In this document: one piece after another, positions 62,156 through 64,000 of the stretch
How positions within the stretch are numbered: position 1 is the stretch's first letter
Layout: each line of letters begins with the position of its first letter
NCBI GenBank assembly: GCA_030017655.1
Contig: JASEIM010000007.1
Coordinates: forward strand, 1-64,000
Direction: 5' to 3'
DNA: 64,000 nucleotides
Source: Methanobacterium sp.
GTDB taxonomy: Archaea > Methanobacteriota > Methanobacteria > Methanobacteriales > Methanobacteriaceae
Made by a program: the position numbers and the translations under genes
The notes under the pieces: model-generated
What the model saw: only the letters and a program-made list of their open reading frames with translations
The model's database searches: none
Told to the model about the DNA's origin: nothing

Positions 62156-63358
62156 TTAGTCAATTAATTGTGAATAGAGTTTTACATACTTTTTAACTAA
62201 ATTGGCCCATTCAAATTTATGAGCATCATTTAAATTATTAATAGATATATTTTTTCTCTTTTCATGGTCATTATATAAAGTTAATATAGCATTAGATACA
62301 TCATCAGGATCTAGAGAGGTTAATATTCCATTTCGCTGGTTTTTTATTATCTCAGGTATTCCTCCAACATCACTGGCTATAACTGGGATTCCCAGAGCCA
62401 TAGCTTCTAAGTATACAATTCCAAATGATTCCATTCTTGAAGGCATTACAAGAATATCTACAGAATTTAAAAAAGCCATATATTTTTTTTTGTTTAAGAA
62501 TCCAACAAAATTAACATGATTTTCGAGATTATAATTTTTTACCATTTGCCTTATTAAATGATTTTCAGGGACATCTAATGCTATATAAAGATTTAGATCA
62601 GGTATTTCATTAACTAAACGCTTTACAGATTCAATTAATATATCCCCACCTTTTATTAACTTTGGACCTCCTGGAAATAGAATATTGAACCCTTTTTTTA
62701 ATTCTATTGATTTTACACCATTTATACTGGAAATATTAATCCCATTATGGATAACAACGCCTTTATCCTTGATAACATGGCCAAATATTTTTTCAGATTC
62801 ACTATAAAGATATTCACTCACAAAAACAATTTTATTTATCTTTTTGAACGCCATTTTTAAAAATTTGGTTATTAAGAAGTTGGATACTGATGAAAGTGGT
62901 GATTTATGGTAAAATAAGGAAAACCATGGTCCATGCATGTTAATTAACCATTTTAAATTTTCATTAGCATTTTTAACTATATAAGACAGAATATCTGAAT
63001 ATTCGATATGAGAATGTATGATATCAATCTTGTTATGGTTCAAATAATCATTTATCCGATTTTTAACCCTGAAAAAATAAATAAACATCAATAATAAATT
63101 TAGAATCATAATTGGTTTCTGATGTGGGGAATTTGAAGTAACTTCTGGATTTAAAATCATTTTATATAGACACTTAGAATTAAATAGACTTCCTAAATTG
63201 ATTATTTCTACATCAAGGTCAGCAAAATACTTTTTTATCTCATTATTTAATATAATTGAAACATTTATGTTTTTTTTAATCAGAGAACTTGTTAATTGAT
63301 GAACAATATTTTCTCCGCCTCCCCATCCATTAGAAATCACTATAAAACAAATTTTCAT
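62156..63358 (-). CDS. Family 4 glycosyltransferase
   Basis: 400 residues, GT-B: ICFIVISNGWGGGENIVHQLTSSL, DIIHSHIEYSDILSYI, INMHGPWFS, IVFVSEYLYSESEKIFG, VVIHNGINIS, LFPGGPKLIKGGDILIESV, and ESFGIVYLEAMALGIPVIASDVGGIPEII. Encoded opposite to the DUF2206 gene; the two stop codons are adjacent. RBS CTGGTGCAAAA. Shares an operon with the gene at 63374. Confidence 0.93.
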   Translation of the reverse strand: MKICFIVISNGWGGGENIVHQLTSSLIKKNINVSIILNNEIKKYFADLDVEIINLGSLFNSKCLYKMILNPEVTSNSPHQKPIMILNLLLMFIYFFRVKNRINDYLNHNKIDIIHSHIEYSDILSYIVKNANENLKWLINMHGPWFSLFYHKSPLSSVSNFLITKFLKMAFKKINKIVFVSEYLYSESEKIFGHVIKDKGVVIHNGINISSINGVKSIELKKGFNILFPGGPKLIKGGDILIESVKRLVNEIPDLNLYIALDVPENHLIRQMVKNYNLENHVNFVGFLNKKKYMAFLNSVDILVMPSRMESFGIVYLEAMALGIPVIASDVGGIPEIIKNQRNGILTSLDPDDVSNAILTLYNDHEKRKNISINNLNDAHKFEWANLVKKYVKLYSQLID

Positions 63359-63373
63359 TTTTGCACCAGTAAA

Positions 63374-64000
63374 CTAATACTCAATTTGAAAGGCATTAGA
63401 TAGATCAGAAGCCATTTTTTCCATTGAAAACTCTTTTTTAGCAAGTTTTTTCGAATTTATGCCCATTTTTCTAATTACATCTTTATCCTTATTTTTTAAT
63501 TCTAATATTCCTTCAATTAAACATTCAGGATCATTATTTTTTACAATTATACCGCATTGGTTCTCTCTTACAAATTCAGCCGCATCTCCTACTTCTGTTG
63601 TTAAAATAGGTTTTCCCATGGCCAGATATTCTGGAAATTTGGTTGGTGCGGCTACTTCTGCTGCAGGATGAGTGGGACGTGGTAAAACCAGAACATCGCT
63701 TATAGCGTAATAGTATACCACTTCACTTTGGGGAACCTTGGGGATATATCTGATGTTACCATCATCTTTTCTTTTTTTACCTCCTACAATAACAAATGCC
63801 AGTTCATCACGATCTTTTAGCTCTTCTGCAGCCTCAATGAACTTATCTATTCCCTGCCATTTTTCACAGGCCCCTAAATATGTGAAAACCATCTGGTTAT
63901 TAATATCCAATATATCTTTGATTTCATGTATTTTAGAATTTTCAGGTTCTTTAAATAAGCTTAAATCAATACCATTTGTAACATATGCAGCTTTATTGGG
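63374..64000 (-). CDS. Family 4 glycosyltransferase (5' end outside the window)
   Basis: The minus-strand frame stays open to the window edge and reads AAYVTNGIDLSLFKEPE before a TTG at 63910 that is not the true start. About 208 residues are visible, the C-terminal Rossmann half: VFTYLGACEKWQGIDKFIEAAEEL, VLVLPRPTHPAAEVAAPTKFPEYLAMGKPILTTEVGDAAEFV. Together with its downstream neighbour it makes a second, oppositely oriented transferase pair of the glycan locus. Confidence 0.88.
   Translation of the reverse strand, partial: PNKAAYVTNGIDLSLFKEPENSKIHEIKDILDINNQMVFTYLGACEKWQGIDKFIEAAEELKDRDELAFVIVGGKKRKDDGNIRYIPKVPQSEVVYYYAISDVLVLPRPTHPAAEVAAPTKFPEYLAMGKPILTTEVGDAAEFVRENQCGIIVKNNDPECLIEGILELKNKDKDVIRKMGINSKKLAKKEFSMEKMASDLSNAFQIEY

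Overview
The window is AT-rich archaeal chromosome from a methanogen of the order Methanobacteriales, most likely Methanobacterium or a close relative. The evidence is gene content: archaeal ribosomal proteins S8e and L37e, SRP19, two Sm-like proteins, the detached small subunit of a split family-B DNA polymerase (typical of Methanobacteriales), the F430 reductase CfbC, methanogenesis marker MtxX, archaeal HMG-CoA synthase with thiolase, pantoate kinase, and ArfB/ArfC of the archaeal riboflavin/F420 route. Many genes have GGTGA or GAGG ribosome binding sites, and TTG and GTG starts are common. It looks like ordinary chromosome: I see no prophage, insertion sequence, CRISPR array or integrated plasmid.

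Layout. 1-5.6 kb: end of a YyaL-type thioredoxin-domain protein, a sulfite-oxidase-like molybdoprotein, a small LSm-like protein, HMG-CoA synthase plus thiolase (start of the mevalonate pathway), and a rhodanese. 5.6-11.6 kb: a flippase, a secreted PQQ-type sugar dehydrogenase homologue, an AAA ATPase followed by a frame-split SWEET-like transporter gene, and a HAD phosphatase. 11.6-21.5 kb: polB2 and rpS8e, hypE, an RDD membrane protein, cbiC and hemL, two tandem zinc-ribbon/coiled-coil/tail-anchored paralogues, mtxX-uppS and tatD. 21.5-29.7 kb: small membrane or secreted proteins, arfC, a glycerophosphodiesterase, remnants of a TrkA-C gene and a UspA gene, a PHP phosphoesterase with no normal start codon, pantoate kinase, a winged-helix regulator and a DHH/RecJ-like protein. 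29.8-36 kb: SRP19, hemD-cobA, purC-purS-purQ and glmS. 36-43.3 kb: an orphan response regulator, a glycosylation-prone secreted protein, a large DEAD-box helicase, a DUF2723 glycosyltransferase, arfB and a PUA/MCT-1-like protein. 43.9-49.5 kb: SmAP-L37e-TOPRIM, purF, peptidase U32, CBS protein and cfbC. 49.5-54.3 kb: small uncharacterised proteins and tRNA-Leu(GAG). 54.4-64 kb: a surface-glycan locus with GalU, three GT2 enzymes, three GT4 enzymes and a DUF2206 membrane protein.

How they fit together. Tetrapyrrole genes (hemL, hemD, cobA, cbiC, cfbC) are scattered but together supply siroheme, cobamide and F430 intermediates. purC, purS, purQ and purF cover several purine steps. UppS, the flippase, GalU, the glycosyltransferases, DUF2723 and DUF2206 proteins form a coherent envelope-glycan set.

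The most unusual structure is a recurring class of intergenic arrays of short perfect hairpins with exactly three-base loops. They lie before the flippase, rpS8e and RDD genes, between purC and purS, and next to tRNA-Leu. In two arrays a longer-range 9-bp stem closes around several hairpins. No standard feature type explains them. Other points worth checking are the split SWEET-like gene, the ATA-start PHP gene, and the shared upstream element of the zinc-ribbon paralogues.
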